A stretch of DNA of 64,000 nt, from the NCBI GenBank assembly GCA_027627685.1, contig CP091241.1, forward strand, positions 1,106,347-1,170,346. The letters run 5' to 3'. The notes under the pieces were generated by a model. That model did no database searches, was not told the DNA's origin, and saw nothing but the letters and a program-made list of their open reading frames with translations. Below, one piece after another: positions 26,415 to 36,290 of the stretch. This DNA is from Hyphomonadaceae bacterium ML37. Lineage in GTDB: Bacteria; Pseudomonadota; Alphaproteobacteria; Caulobacterales; Maricaulaceae. The translations under genes were made by a program, and so were the position numbers. Every line of letters starts with the position of its first letter. The first letter of the stretch is position 1.

Positions 26415-27592
26415 GCGCACGCACCATCACGCTTCTGGGCGCCACAGGCTCAGTGGGGCGCGCCACGCTGGACCTGATCGCGCGCGCCGAAGACGGCGCC
26501 TATGACGTCGTGGCGCTGACCGCCAATGGCAATGCGGCGGAGCTGGCGAAGCTGGCGCGCCAGTTCGGCGCAAAGTTCTGCGCCGTGGCGGATGAAAGCG
26601 CCGGGCCTGCGCTGGGCGAGGCGCTGGCGGGCAGCGGCATAAAATGGGGCGCCGGGCCGCAAGCGGTGGAGGACGCCGCCGCCATGGACGCCGACTGGGT
26701 GATGGCGGCGATTGTGGGCGCAGCCGGGCTGCAGCCCACGCTGGCCGCCGTGCGCCGGGGCGCCTGCGTGGCGTTCGCCAACAAAGAAGCGCTGGTGTGC
26801 GCGGGCGTGCTGATGCTGGACGAGGCGGCGCGCAGCGGCGCGACCCTGCTGCCGGTGGATTCTGAACACAATGCGATCTTCCAGGCCTTCGATCCGGACC
26901 AGCGCAGCCATATCCGGCGCATCATCCTGACGGCCTCGGGCGGGCCGTTCCATAGCGCCAGCCTTGAGACCATGCGCGCAGCAGGCCCCGCCGAGGCGGT
27001 GGCCCATCCCACCTGGACCATGGGCGCGAAAATCTCGGTCGACAGCGCCACCATGATGAACAAGGGGCTGGAGATCATCGAGGCCTGCCATCTCTTCGCC
27101 CTTCCGCAGGAGCAGGTGGATGTGCTGGTTCATCCTGAATCCATCGTGCATGGCCTGGTCGAGTACGCGGATGGCGGGCTGCTGGCCCAGCTGGGTTGCC
27201 CGGACATGCGTACCCCTATTGCCCATGCCCTGGCCTGGCCCGCGCGCATGGAGACTCCGGTGGACCGGCTGGATCTGGCGCGGCTGGGAACGCTGAGCTT
27301 TTTCGCCCCCGATCCGGAGCGCTTTCCGGCGCTGGGGCTGGCGCGCAATGCGTTCATTTCTGGCGGGACGGCGCCCGCCGTGTTGAATGCGGCGAACGAA
27401 GTGGCGGTCGCGGCGTTCCTGGGTGGACGGATCGGCTTTCTTGACATCGCGTCTGCCGTCTCGGAGGCTCTGGGCGAGGGGGCGCGCGACGCCGGCGCGA
27501 GCGCAGCGCCGGCGTCCATTGATGCGGTGATCGACGCGGACGCGCATGGACGGCGCCTGGCGCACGCGGCGGTGAGCCGGCTGGCGCGATAG
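26411..27592 (+). CDS. dxr: 1-deoxy-D-xylulose 5-phosphate reductoisomerase
   Basis: A 393-residue enzyme with N-terminal NADPH-binding TLLGATGSVGRATLDLI and ANKEALVCAGVLMLDEA. The metal/substrate region contains LLPVDSEHNAIFQAF, and ASGGPFHSASLE and NKGLEIIEACHLF follow. It commits DXP to the MEP isoprenoid pathway, upstream of UppS's substrate. ATGA overlap with cdsA. Confidence 0.96.
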   Translation: MSARTITLLGATGSVGRATLDLIARAEDGAYDVVALTANGNAAELAKLARQFGAKFCAVADESAGPALGEALAGSGIKWGAGPQAVEDAAAMDADWVMAAIVGAAGLQPTLAAVRRGACVAFANKEALVCAGVLMLDEAARSGATLLPVDSEHNAIFQAFDPDQRSHIRRIILTASGGPFHSASLETMRAAGPAEAVAHPTWTMGAKISVDSATMMNKGLEIIEACHLFALPQEQVDVLVHPESIVHGLVEYADGGLLAQLGCPDMRTPIAHALAWPARMETPVDRLDLARLGTLSFFAPDPERFPALGLARNAFISGGTAPAVLNAANEVAVAAFLGGRIGFLDIASAVSEALGEGARDAGASAAPASIDAVIDADAHGRRLAHAAVSRLAR

Positions 27593-27636
27593 CTGCACGA
27601 GACACCGGCAAACGCCGGATCAAAGGAACACAGTCT

Positions 27637-28824
27637 ATGACAGAGATGTTTGGCGCAGGGCTTCTGTCCATCGCGGCGTTTGTCGCGGTGATCTCGTTCG
27701 TGGTGGTGATCCACGAGATGGGTCATTTGTATGCCGGGCGGCTGTTCGGCGTGCACGCCGAAGTGTTTTCCATCGGCTTCGGGCCCACGCTGGCGACATG
27801 GAGCGACAAGACCGGCACGGTCTGGCGCCTCGCGGCGCTGCCGCTGGGCGGTTATGTACGCTTTCGCGGCGACGAGAACGCCGCCAGCGCGCCCAATCAC
27901 AAAGAGCTCGAAGCGCTGCGCGCCAGCCGCACCGATGCGCACACAGTGTTCCATTTCAAACCGGTCTGGCAGCGCGCCATCATCGTGGCCGCCGGCCCGC
28001 TGGCGAATTTTGTGTTGGCGATTGTTGTTTTTGCAGCGTTGGGGATGGCGCGAGGAGAGGTGATCTCGGCGCCCTTGGTGGGCGGCGTGCAGGCCGGCTC
28101 CCCTGCGGAAGTGGCCGGATTCGAGGTCGGTGATGAGGTTGTATCGGTCAATGGCAGCGCCGTGCGCAGCTTCACCCAGATCAGCCAGGCGGTGATGACG
28201 CGCCCCGGCCAGCCGATCCGTTTTGTGGTCGAGCGTGATGGCGAGCAGGTGATCCTCAACGCGACGCCCCGCCGGGAAGTGCGCGCAGACGGGCTGGGCG
28301 GCGAGCGGGCCATGGGCTTTCTGGGCGTCAGCTCCGCCCCCGGGCAGCGTGAACAGGTGCGCTATTCTCTGCTCGAGGCCCCTGTGTATGGCGTGACGCG
28401 CACCTGGGACACCGCCTCCATGATCGGCGAGTACATGGTGAGGCTGGTCACGGGACGCGCCTCGCTGGAAATGATTAACGGGCCAATCGGCATCGCCACC
28501 ACCGCAGGGCAGGTCGCCAACGTCTCCGTTGCGGCGCCTCAAGGGGCCGAAGTGGCGTTGAACCAGCGCATCTGGGCGATGCTTTTGTCGCTCGCCGCGC
28601 TCTCCGCCGTCATCTCTGTTGCGCTGGGTTTAATGAATCTCCTGCCCATTCCGGTTCTCGACGGCGGCCACCTCGTGTATTACGCCTACGAAGCCGTGAC
28701 CCAGCGCGCGCCGAGCCTGGCGGTGCAGGAGATCGGGTTCAGGATCGGAGTCGGCCTCGTACTGACCTTGCTGGTCGTGGCCACGTGGAATGATTTGAGC
28801 TATTTGCGCGGTCTGTTTTTCTGA
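27637..28824 (+). CDS. rseP: RseP-type site-2 zinc metalloprotease (M50)
   Basis: A 395-residue membrane protease. Zinc motif HEMGH (26-30) lies in the first TM segment; a PDZ domain covers about 125-200 (GVQAGSPAEVAGFEVGDEVV, SVNGSAV); the second metal motif is NLLPIPVLDGGHLVYY near residue 340. It performs intramembrane cleavage of anti-sigma factors or signal peptides. In this position before bamA it is the standard envelope-stress protease; the ECF sigma partner at 17.2 kb is not adjacent. Confidence 0.94.
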   Translation: MTEMFGAGLLSIAAFVAVISFVVVIHEMGHLYAGRLFGVHAEVFSIGFGPTLATWSDKTGTVWRLAALPLGGYVRFRGDENAASAPNHKELEALRASRTDAHTVFHFKPVWQRAIIVAAGPLANFVLAIVVFAALGMARGEVISAPLVGGVQAGSPAEVAGFEVGDEVVSVNGSAVRSFTQISQAVMTRPGQPIRFVVERDGEQVILNATPRREVRADGLGGERAMGFLGVSSAPGQREQVRYSLLEAPVYGVTRTWDTASMIGEYMVRLVTGRASLEMINGPIGIATTAGQVANVSVAAPQGAEVALNQRIWAMLLSLAALSAVISVALGLMNLLPIPVLDGGHLVYYAYEAVTQRAPSLAVQEIGFRIGVGLVLTLLVVATWNDLSYLRGLFF

Positions 28825-28863
28825 TCCGGGAAGCAGGTGGCAGCCGAGGGGACGAGGCGTTTC

Positions 28864-31266
28864 ATGAATCGAATTCTTTTGGCTGTTGCAGCATTGTGGG
28901 CCGGTCTGGCGTTGGCGGGCGGCGCAGCGGCGCAATCGCCCGCGCAACCCGCACCGGCGGATCCTGAAGCCGTCGAAACCATCACAGCGCCTCAGGCGCA
29001 GGCCCAGCGGCCCGTGCTGCAGATTCTGGTGCGCGGCAATCAGCGCGTCGAAGCCGCCACGATCCTGTCCTATGTGCTTGTGCAGCCGGGCGAAGTGCCC
29101 AATCCGCGCCTGATCAATCTGTCGATCCAGACGCTGTTTGCGACCAACCTCTTCTCTGACGTGGACATCGCGGTCGACGGGTCGACCATGGTGGTCCAGG
29201 TCGAAGAGAACGCGATCATCAACCGTGTGGTGCTGGAAGGGAATCGCGCCATCCGCGATGACCGCATCACCGACGAGATCGAGCTGCAGCCGCGCGCCAT
29301 CTTCACCCGCGCGCGCGTCCAGGCGGACGTGCAGCGCATTCTCGAGGTCTACCGCCGCGCCGGGCGTTTCGCCGCCAGCGTGACGCCCCAGATTGTCGAG
29401 CTGTCCCAGAACCGGGTCGATCTCGTGTTCGAAATTTCCGAAGGCCCGGTCACCGGCGTGCGCCGAATCGCATTCGTGGGTAATGAGCGCTTCTCCGAGC
29501 GGCGCCTGCGCGGTGAAATCATCACCTCGGAAGCGCGCTGGTGGCGGTTCTTCTCCTCCAATGACAATTACGACCCCGACCGGATCGAGTTCGACCGCGA
29601 ACAGCTGCGCGAGTTTTATAACGACCGCGGCTATGCCGACTTCCGCGTGACCTCGGTGGTTGCTGAACTCACCCCTGACCAGCGCGACTTCTTCGTGACC
29701 TTCACCATGGATGAGGGTCAACGATACCGGTTCGGCGAGATCGAGGTGGAGACCGCCATCGAGGATCTCGACACCGACTTCCTGGCCGGCGCCGTGCCGA
29801 CCCAGCAGGGCGATCTTTATGTGGGCAGCCTGATCGAGGACTCCATCGAGACGCTGACCTTTGCGGCCGGCGCGTCCGGGTACGCCTTCGTGACCATCAC
29901 GCCGCGCGTCAATGTGAACCGCGACAGCCAAACGGTCGACATCACCTATGCCATCAGCGAAAGCCCGCGCGTTTACATCGAGCGCATCGACATTGTCGGC
30001 AACACGCGCACCCTGGACCGTGTGATCCGGCGCGAGATGGACATTGTGGAAGGCGACGCCTTCAATCAGGCGCTCCTGAACGTGTCGCGCGCGCGTGTCG
30101 GCCGTCTGGGTTTCTTTGAGGACGTCGAGATCGAGCCCTTCCAGGGCAGCCAGGAGGACCGTGCACGTGTGCAGGTGTCGGTCACCGAGCAGCCCACCGG
30201 GGAACTGGCGTTCGGCGCGGGCTTCTCGTCCACCGACGCCTTCCTGATCGACTTCTCGATCTCGGAGCGCAATCTGCGCGGACGCGGCCAGTTCCTGCGC
30301 CTGCGGGTGTCGGCCAGCTCGCGCCGCGAACAGATTGATATCCGCTTCACCGAGCCGCGCTTCCTCGACAGAAATCTGGCTGCGGGCTTCGACCTCTTCA
30401 CCGTGCGCTCCGACTTCTCGCGCGAAGCTTCGTTCGAGACCCAGTCCACCGGCTTGAGCCTGCGCGCCGGATTCCCGCTGACGCGCTCGGTGCAGGCGGG
30501 CCTGAACTACACAGTGCGCGTTGACGAGGTGACCACTTTCGCCGGGGTCACGGACTCCATCCGGCGCGCCTCCGGGGCGCGGTCGACCTCGCTGTTGGGC
30601 TATTCGCTCAACTGGAACCGCGTGGATGATTTCAACAACCCGTCGGACGGATTCCAGCTCTCTTTCAATCAAGATTTCGCCGGAATCGGGGGCGATGTTC
30701 GCTATGTCCGCTCCGAGTTCCAGGGCGGCGTCTACAGGAGCGTCTTCCGTGACGATGTGGTGCTCAGCTTCACCGGCACCGCTGGCTACCTCTTCTCATG
30801 GGGCGGCGACGTGGCCCGGATCAATGACCGCTTCTTCAAGGGCGGCAACTCGTTCCGCGGCTTTGAAACGGCAGGCATCGGCCCGCGGGTCGTCCGGCGC
30901 GGGCTGGATGATGACGGCAATGAGCGTGTGTTCGCCGGCGATGCGCTCGGCGGCAATCTCTACGCCATCGGCGCCATCGAGCTGGCCTTCCCGCTGGGTC
31001 TGCCCGAGCAGTACGGCGTGCGCTCCAGCCTGTTCACCGAGTTCGGCACGATGGGCCTTCTGCCTGATGACGACCAGATCGCCGACGATGGCACCGCAGG
31101 GGCCATCTTCACGGTTGACCAACTGGCGCCGCGCGCGTCCGCCGGCCTGTCCATCTTCTGGGACTCGCCGTTTGGACCGGTGCGCTTCGACTTCGCCCAC
31201 GCGTTCGTCAAGGAAGACTATGATCGCGGGCGCTTCTTCCGCTTCAGCACAATGACAGGGTTCTAA
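28864..31266 (+). CDS. bamA: Outer membrane assembly factor BamA
   Basis: About 800 residues. A signal peptide (MNRILLAVAALWAGLALAGG) is followed by five POTRA domains (about 45-420) and a C-terminal 16-strand barrel of the Bac_surface_Ag family. The signature FKGGNSFRGFETAGIGPRVV contains the conserved RGF of the L6 loop. It ends in an aromatic residue (MTGF), typical of barrel C-termini. It inserts beta-barrel proteins into the outer membrane. The ATG at 28864 is chosen because it begins the signal peptide; the GTG at 28837 is less likely. Confidence 0.95.
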   Translation: MNRILLAVAALWAGLALAGGAAAQSPAQPAPADPEAVETITAPQAQAQRPVLQILVRGNQRVEAATILSYVLVQPGEVPNPRLINLSIQTLFATNLFSDVDIAVDGSTMVVQVEENAIINRVVLEGNRAIRDDRITDEIELQPRAIFTRARVQADVQRILEVYRRAGRFAASVTPQIVELSQNRVDLVFEISEGPVTGVRRIAFVGNERFSERRLRGEIITSEARWWRFFSSNDNYDPDRIEFDREQLREFYNDRGYADFRVTSVVAELTPDQRDFFVTFTMDEGQRYRFGEIEVETAIEDLDTDFLAGAVPTQQGDLYVGSLIEDSIETLTFAAGASGYAFVTITPRVNVNRDSQTVDITYAISESPRVYIERIDIVGNTRTLDRVIRREMDIVEGDAFNQALLNVSRARVGRLGFFEDVEIEPFQGSQEDRARVQVSVTEQPTGELAFGAGFSSTDAFLIDFSISERNLRGRGQFLRLRVSASSRREQIDIRFTEPRFLDRNLAAGFDLFTVRSDFSREASFETQSTGLSLRAGFPLTRSVQAGLNYTVRVDEVTTFAGVTDSIRRASGARSTSLLGYSLNWNRVDDFNNPSDGFQLSFNQDFAGIGGDVRYVRSEFQGGVYRSVFRDDVVLSFTGTAGYLFSWGGDVARINDRFFKGGNSFRGFETAGIGPRVVRRGLDDDGNERVFAGDALGGNLYAIGAIELAFPLGLPEQYGVRSSLFTEFGTMGLLPDDDQIADDGTAGAIFTVDQLAPRASAGLSIFWDSPFGPVRFDFAHAFVKEDYDRGRFFRFSTMTGF

Positions 31267-31270
31267 ACCT

Positions 31271-31867
31271 ATGAAAAACTTCAATTTCCGCCTTACCGGC
31301 ACGCCGCTTCGCATGATTGCGGCGCTCGTGCTCGCCGCCGCCGCCTCCACCGCGGCCTCGGCGCAAATCCTGGTCGTTGACCAGGAACGCGCGCTCAATG
31401 AAAGCGCTGTCGGCCAGCATATCGCCGCTCAGCTGGAACGAATCGGCACGGAAATGCAGGCCGAAATCCAGACCCAGCAGGACGCCGTGCGCGCCGAGAG
31501 CGAAGCGCTCAACACCGAAACCTCGGCCATGACCGAGGAAGCGATCCGCCAGCGTCCGGACCTGATCCAGCGCGTTCAGCAATTCCAGGAAGACATGCGC
31601 AACCTGGAGCTCGAGCGCCGTGTCCGTCAGCAGGAGCTGGCCGCCACCGAGCAGGCCGCGCTGCAGCCGGTGATCCCGATCCTGCAGGAAATCATGCAGG
31701 CGGTGATGACCGAGCGTAACGGCGTGATCATGCTGGACCAGTCGGTCACCATCATGACGGCCAACAGCGTCGACGTCACGGATGTGGTTCTGGAGCGCCT
31801 GAACGCGCGCATCACGACCACCCCGGTCAACCGGGTCCGCGCGCCGCAGCGCACGCCCGAGCAGTAA
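31271..31867 (+). CDS. skp: Skp/OmpH-family periplasmic chaperone
   Basis: A 198-residue protein with a signal peptide ending at ASAQ. The conserved start ILVVDQERALNESAVGQHIA is followed by a long coiled-coil region (about 60-150) and a beta segment VIMLDQSVTIM. It holds unfolded outer-membrane proteins for delivery to BamA, encoded 4 bp upstream. The C-terminal tail is longer and more basic than in E. coli. Confidence 0.9.
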   Translation: MKNFNFRLTGTPLRMIAALVLAAAASTAASAQILVVDQERALNESAVGQHIAAQLERIGTEMQAEIQTQQDAVRAESEALNTETSAMTEEAIRQRPDLIQRVQQFQEDMRNLELERRVRQQELAATEQAALQPVIPILQEIMQAVMTERNGVIMLDQSVTIMTANSVDVTDVVLERLNARITTTPVNRVRAPQRTPEQ

Positions 31868-31874
31868 GCCGGTC

Positions 31875-32900
31875 GTGGGGGCCGATCCGCGCTTCTTTGA
31901 GCGGCTCGGCCCGCTGACCGCGGGTGATCTGGCGGCGCGCACCGGTGCGCGCTGCGAAGGCGACCCGGCCGCGCCGGTCAACGACGTGGCCGAGCCCGCC
32001 ACCGCCCCTCAGGGCGCGCTGGTGTTTCTCACCCGCGCCCCCGCCGAGCTCTTCTCGGCGCCGGGCGTGGTCGTGATCGCGCCAGACGCGGCGACTGGCC
32101 TGATTCAGGCCGCCGCCGTATTGGTTCATGAGGCCCCGCGCGCGGCGTTCGCCCGGGCGGCGGCGCTCTTTCTGACCCAGCGTTTTCATGACGGTCCTGA
32201 CCTGATCGCGCCGTCGGCGCGGATCGATGCCTCGGCGCGCATTGCGCCAGGCGTCATCATCGGCCCTGACGCGCAGATCGGCGCTCATGCGGAGATCGAT
32301 CCGGGCGTGGTGATCGGGCCGGGCGTGGTGATCGGCGCCCATACGCGCATCGGCGCGCGCGCCGCCTTGCAATGCGCGATTGTCGGCCAGCACTGCGATA
32401 TCTCCGCGGGCGCGGTGGTCGGCGAGGCAGGTTTCGGGCTGGCCTATGAAGCCGGTGCGATCGTGACGCTGCCGCATCTGGGCCGCGTCCTCATCGAGGA
32501 TGAAGTGACCATCGGCGCCAATTCCACCATCGACCGGGGCATGCTGCGCGATACGGTCCTGGGCCGCGGCTGCCGGATCGATAATCTTTGCCATATCGGC
32601 CACAACGTCACCGTCGGCCACCATGCGGTGATGGCCGCGTTTGCGGGCGTGTCGGGCAGTGTGGATATCGGGCCGGGCGCGCAGTTTGGCGGCCGGGTGG
32701 GGATCGCCGACCATCTCAAAATCGGCGCAGGCGCGCGCCTGGCGGCGGATGCAGCCGTGATGCGTGATGTGCCCGCAGGCGAGACCTGGGCCGGATCGCC
32801 GGCCCAGCCGCTGAAAAGCTTCATGCGGGAAACCGCGTGGCTGCGCCGCCAGAGCGGACGAAAGCCCAGGAAAGCCGAGCCGGGGGAGGGCGCAGCATGA
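31875..32900 (+). CDS. lpxD: UDP-3-O-acylglucosamine N-acyltransferase
   Basis: A 341-residue enzyme with an N-terminal uridine-binding domain (about 1-105) and a left-handed beta-helix of hexapeptide repeats (IAPGVIIGPDAQIGAHAEID). The catalytic histidine region is CHIGHNVTVGHHAVM. It adds the second acyl chain in lipid A synthesis. The start is GTG at 31875. The stop overlaps fabZ by 4 bp. Confidence 0.94.
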   Translation: MGADPRFFERLGPLTAGDLAARTGARCEGDPAAPVNDVAEPATAPQGALVFLTRAPAELFSAPGVVVIAPDAATGLIQAAAVLVHEAPRAAFARAAALFLTQRFHDGPDLIAPSARIDASARIAPGVIIGPDAQIGAHAEIDPGVVIGPGVVIGAHTRIGARAALQCAIVGQHCDISAGAVVGEAGFGLAYEAGAIVTLPHLGRVLIEDEVTIGANSTIDRGMLRDTVLGRGCRIDNLCHIGHNVTVGHHAVMAAFAGVSGSVDIGPGAQFGGRVGIADHLKIGAGARLAADAAVMRDVPAGETWAGSPAQPLKSFMRETAWLRRQSGRKPRKAEPGEGAA

Positions 32901-33361
32901 GCGCGCAGGACATCATCACGCCGGACGAGATTCTGCGCCGCTTGCCGCACCGCCACCCCTTCCTGCTGGTGGACCGGGCTGAGCGCTATGTGCCGGGTCA
33001 GTCAATCCTGGGCATCAAGTGCGTGTCGGCGGCGGATCCCTATTTCCCCGGGCACTTCCCGGGCAACCCCGTCATGCCGGGCGTGCTGATCATCGAGGCG
33101 ATGGCCCAGACCGGGGCCATCCTGATGTCCAAAACGCTGGATGCCGACATTGCCAATACCGTGATCTATTTCATGGGCGTGGACCATGCCCGCTTTCGCA
33201 AACCGGTGCGGCCGGGTGACCTTCTGGAAATGCCGGTGGAAGTCACCGCCAGCCGGCGCGGCGTGTTCAAGTTCAAGGGCGAGGCGCGCGTCAATGGCGT
33301 GAAATGCGCCGAAGCGGAGTTCGCGGCGACCTCCGCCCCGCGGGAGGCGGGCAACCCATGA
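32897..33361 (+). CDS. fabZ: 3-hydroxyacyl-ACP dehydratase FabZ
   Basis: A 154-residue hot-dog fold enzyme. The active-site region [20 protein letters not shown] contains the catalytic His, with the Glu in the following helix (IEAMAQTGA). [12 protein letters not shown] is the family N-terminal motif. It dehydrates 3-hydroxyacyl-ACP in fatty-acid synthesis and competes with LpxA/LpxD for that substrate, which explains the operon placement. ATGA overlaps on both sides. Confidence 0.95.
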   Translation: MSAQDIITPDEILRRLPHRHPFLLVDRAERYVPGQSILGIKCVSAADPYFPGHFPGNPVMPGVLIIEAMAQTGAILMSKTLDADIANTVIYFMGVDHARFRKPVRPGDLLEMPVEVTASRRGVFKFKGEARVNGVKCAEAEFAATSAPREAGNP

Positions 33362-34146
33362 CGCAGATTCACCCCACCGCCATCATCGATGCGTCCGCGA
33401 AAATCGGGACGGATGCCGAGATCGGCCCCTATTGCATCATCGGTCCCAATGTGGAGATCGGCGCGCGCACGCGGCTGCACTCCCACGTCTCGGTGCAGGG
33501 CTGGACGAAGATCGGGGAGGATTGCATCCTGCACCCGTTCGTGGCGCTGGGCGAACCGCCCCAGGATTTCAAATACAAGGGCGGCGAGGTCCGGCTCGAG
33601 ATCGGCGACCGCAATGTGCTGCGCGAACAGGTCACCATGCATCTGGGCACGCCCACGGCGCGCGGCATGACGCGTGTGGGGTCGGGCGGCTATTTCATGG
33701 TGGGCGCCCATATCGCCCATGACTGCATCGTCGGCGACAACGTGGTGTTCGCCAACAACGCCACGCTGGGCGGCGAATCCACGCTGGGCGATTTCGTGAT
33801 CATGGGCGGGCTGTCGGCGCTGCACCAGAAATGCCGGATCGGCAAATACGCCTTCGTCGGCGGCGGTGCGGCGGTGACCGGCGATCTCATCCCCTATGGC
33901 ATGGCGGACAATCACGGCTGGCTCGCCGGGCTTAATCTGGTGGGCCTGAAACGCCGGGGCTTCTCGCGCGAGACCATCCATAATCTGCGGGCGGCCTACC
34001 GCCTGCTCTATGCCGAAGAGGGCGCGTTCAACGAGCGCATCGAGGACGCGGCGCGCCTGTTCGCCAATGCGCGCGAAGTGATGGAAATCATCGAGTTCAT
34101 CAGGGCGCCCGCCGCCCGGCCGCTTTGCTTCCCGGAACCGCGCTGA
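33358..34146 (+). CDS. lpxA: UDP-N-acetylglucosamine O-acyltransferase
   Basis: A 262-residue left-handed beta-helix acyltransferase. It starts [20 protein letters not shown]; later blocks include [20 protein letters not shown] (catalytic His region) and [17 protein letters not shown] in the C-terminal helical domain. First step of lipid A synthesis. It overlaps fabZ by 4 bp. Confidence 0.96.
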   Translation: MTQIHPTAIIDASAKIGTDAEIGPYCIIGPNVEIGARTRLHSHVSVQGWTKIGEDCILHPFVALGEPPQDFKYKGGEVRLEIGDRNVLREQVTMHLGTPTARGMTRVGSGGYFMVGAHIAHDCIVGDNVVFANNATLGGESTLGDFVIMGGLSALHQKCRIGKYAFVGGGAAVTGDLIPYGMADNHGWLAGLNLVGLKRRGFSRETIHNLRAAYRLLYAEEGAFNERIEDAARLFANAREVMEIIEFIRAPAARPLCFPEPR

Positions 34147-34147
34147 C

Positions 34148-35020
34148 ATGGCGGGCGCCTGGACGCGTCTGGGCCTGATCGCAGGCGGGGGCGAGCTGCC
34201 CGTCCATGTCGCCGAGGCCGCCCGGGCCGATGGCCGGCTGGCGACTGTTGTGGCGCTGAAAGGCTTCGCTGACCCGGCCCGGTTTGAGGGCGCGAAGACA
34301 CGCGGGTTGGGCGAGCTGGGCGGGGTGATGAAGGACCTGGCGCAGGCCAGGTGCGACGCGGTGTGCTTCGCCGGCATTGTCAGCCGCCCGGACTTTTCCC
34401 AGATCAAGCCTGACTTCAAAGGCATCTCCGTGCTTCCCAAAATGATTGCGGCGGCGGCGCGCGGCGATGACGCCTTGCTGCGCACGGTGATCGGCGTGTT
34501 TGAAGCCGAAGGCCTGGCCGTGGTGGGCGCCGACGAAATCGCCCGCGAGCTGACGGCGCGCGAAGGCTATCTGGGTGCGCAGCGGCCTGACGAGGCCCAG
34601 CGCCGCGATGCGCTGCGCGCGCTCCATATCGCGGGCGTGATCGGCGCGGAGGATGTGGGGCAAGGCGCCGTGGTCTGTGACGGGCTGGTGCTCGCCGTAG
34701 AGGCGCAGGAGGGCACCGATGCGATGCTGCGACGCGTCGCGGATCTGCCCGCAACCCTTCGCGGCACGCCGCAGCAGCGGCGCGGCGTGCTCGCCAAGCG
34801 GCCCAAGCCGGGGCAGGAGCGGCGCATCGATCTGCCCGTGATCGGCGTGTCGACGGTGGAGGGCGCCGCCTGCGCCGGGCTGGCGGGCATCGCCGCGCCG
34901 GCGGGCGGCGCGCTGATCCTGGGCGCCGAGGCGGTGGCGCGCGCGGCTGAAGACGCAGGCCTGTTTGTCTGGATCGTCAATGATGCGGCGAGCGGCGACG
35001 GGGCGGTGGGCGATGGCTAG
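34148..35020 (+). CDS. lpxI: UDP-2,3-diacylglucosamine pyrophosphatase LpxI
   Basis: A 290-residue DUF1009/LpxI protein, the alphaproteobacterial replacement of LpxH. Family motifs include LGLIAGGGELPVHVAEAARA, LPKMIAAAARGDDALLRTVI, EGTDAMLRRVADL and PVIGVSTVEGAACAGLAGIA. It makes 2,3-diacylglucosamine 1-phosphate (lipid X) for LpxB. It starts 1 base after the lpxA stop and overlaps lpxB by 8 bp. Confidence 0.93.
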   Translation: MAGAWTRLGLIAGGGELPVHVAEAARADGRLATVVALKGFADPARFEGAKTRGLGELGGVMKDLAQARCDAVCFAGIVSRPDFSQIKPDFKGISVLPKMIAAAARGDDALLRTVIGVFEAEGLAVVGADEIARELTAREGYLGAQRPDEAQRRDALRALHIAGVIGAEDVGQGAVVCDGLVLAVEAQEGTDAMLRRVADLPATLRGTPQQRRGVLAKRPKPGQERRIDLPVIGVSTVEGAACAGLAGIAAPAGGALILGAEAVARAAEDAGLFVWIVNDAASGDGAVGDG

Positions 35021-36194
35021 CCCGGCGCGCATCTATATCGCCGCCGCCGAAGCCTCGGGCGATATGCTGGGCGCCGAGCTGATTGATGCGCTGCGCCGGG
35101 CCGACCCCAACGTCCAGATCGCCGGCATGGGCGGAGCGGAGATGGCGCGCCGGGGCGTCGTGTCAACGTTTGATATTTCGGAATTATCGGTGTTCGGCCT
35201 GCTGGACGGGGTGCGCATCGTCAAGCTGGTCCATGAGCGGGCCGAGCAGGCGGCGGAGGCCGCGGCCGCGTTCGGCGCCGACGCGGCGGTGCTGATCGAT
35301 TCCTGGGGCTTCATGCTGCGCCTGGCCTGGAAGCTGGAGGCGCGCGCGCCGGACATAAAGCGCATCAAATATGTCGGCCCGCAGGTCTTCGCCGCGCGCC
35401 GCGGCCGGGCGAAAGTCCTGGCGCGCCATGTGGATCACCTGCTGGCGATCCACCCGTTCGACGCTGAGTATTTCGAGCCCCACGGGCTGAAGACGACCTT
35501 CGTGGGCAATCCGGCGCTGGCGCGCGATCTGTCCGGCGACGGGCCGGCGTTCCGCCAGCGCCACGGGATCGGGGCGGAAGACGAATTGCTCCTGATGCTT
35601 CTGGGCAGCCGCCGGGGCGAGCTGGAGCGTCTGTTCGCGCCCTTCGCCGCTGCGGCGGGCCGCCTGCGCGAAGCCAGGCCCCAGACCCGTCTGGTCACCG
35701 CGCTGGCGCCCTCCATCGCGGTGCAGGCGCGCGAGATGATTGCGGCCGAGCCGGCTTTCTCCAATCTGGTGGTCGTGGATGCGCCCGAGCGCCTCGACGC
35801 GTTTCACGCCGCCGACGCGGCGCTGGCGTGTTCAGGCACGGTGACGCTGGAGCTGGCGCGCCTGGGCGTGCCGACCATCGCCGCCTATCGCCTGGGCTGG
35901 ATGAACTGGGCGCTCGCCCGCTATGTCCTGATGAAGGCCAAATATATTTCGCTGGTGAACATCGCCGCCGACGAGATGCTGATCCCCGAATATGTCCAGA
36001 TGGACTGCACCGGCGACCGGCTGGCGGAAGCCGCCTACGCCCTGCTGGAGGACGCCCGCGGCCGCGACGCCCTGTCAGAACGCCTGCGCGAGGTGACGGC
36101 GGTCATGGCCGGTGAGGGCGGCGATCCGGCGACGGTGGCGGCGCGGGCGGTGCTGGAGCTGGTGCGGGCGAAGGCGGGCGGCGTGCGGGTTTGA
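35013..36194 (+). CDS. lpxB: Lipid-A-disaccharide synthase
   Basis: A 393-residue GT19 glycosyltransferase. It begins ARIYIAAAEASGDMLGAELI, with IKYVGPQVFAARRGRAKVLA and LLLMLLGSRRGELERLF as nucleotide-sugar-binding blocks and ACSGTVTLELARLGVPTIAA near the C-terminus. It joins UDP-2,3-diacylglucosamine and lipid X. The ATG at 35013 fits the family start and overlaps lpxI. Last gene of the core operon. Confidence 0.95.
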   Translation: MASPARIYIAAAEASGDMLGAELIDALRRADPNVQIAGMGGAEMARRGVVSTFDISELSVFGLLDGVRIVKLVHERAEQAAEAAAAFGADAAVLIDSWGFMLRLAWKLEARAPDIKRIKYVGPQVFAARRGRAKVLARHVDHLLAIHPFDAEYFEPHGLKTTFVGNPALARDLSGDGPAFRQRHGIGAEDELLLMLLGSRRGELERLFAPFAAAAGRLREARPQTRLVTALAPSIAVQAREMIAAEPAFSNLVVVDAPERLDAFHAADAALACSGTVTLELARLGVPTIAAYRLGWMNWALARYVLMKAKYISLVNIAADEMLIPEYVQMDCTGDRLAEAAYALLEDARGRDALSERLREVTAVMAGEGGDPATVAARAVLELVRAKAGGVRV

Positions 36195-36290
36195 GGGTGT
36201 GGCGAGGGGGAGACGCCGTAGCGAGCAGCGGCTTGACCGGTTCGCCTTGCGCGCCACAGTGAATTAAAAATTTAGATGGACATTCATTAT

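Noticed and set aside
28630-30672. Long leftward open frame opposite bamA and the end of rseP
   Set aside because: No recognisable domain and fully antisense to BamA; explained by GC-rich third positions.
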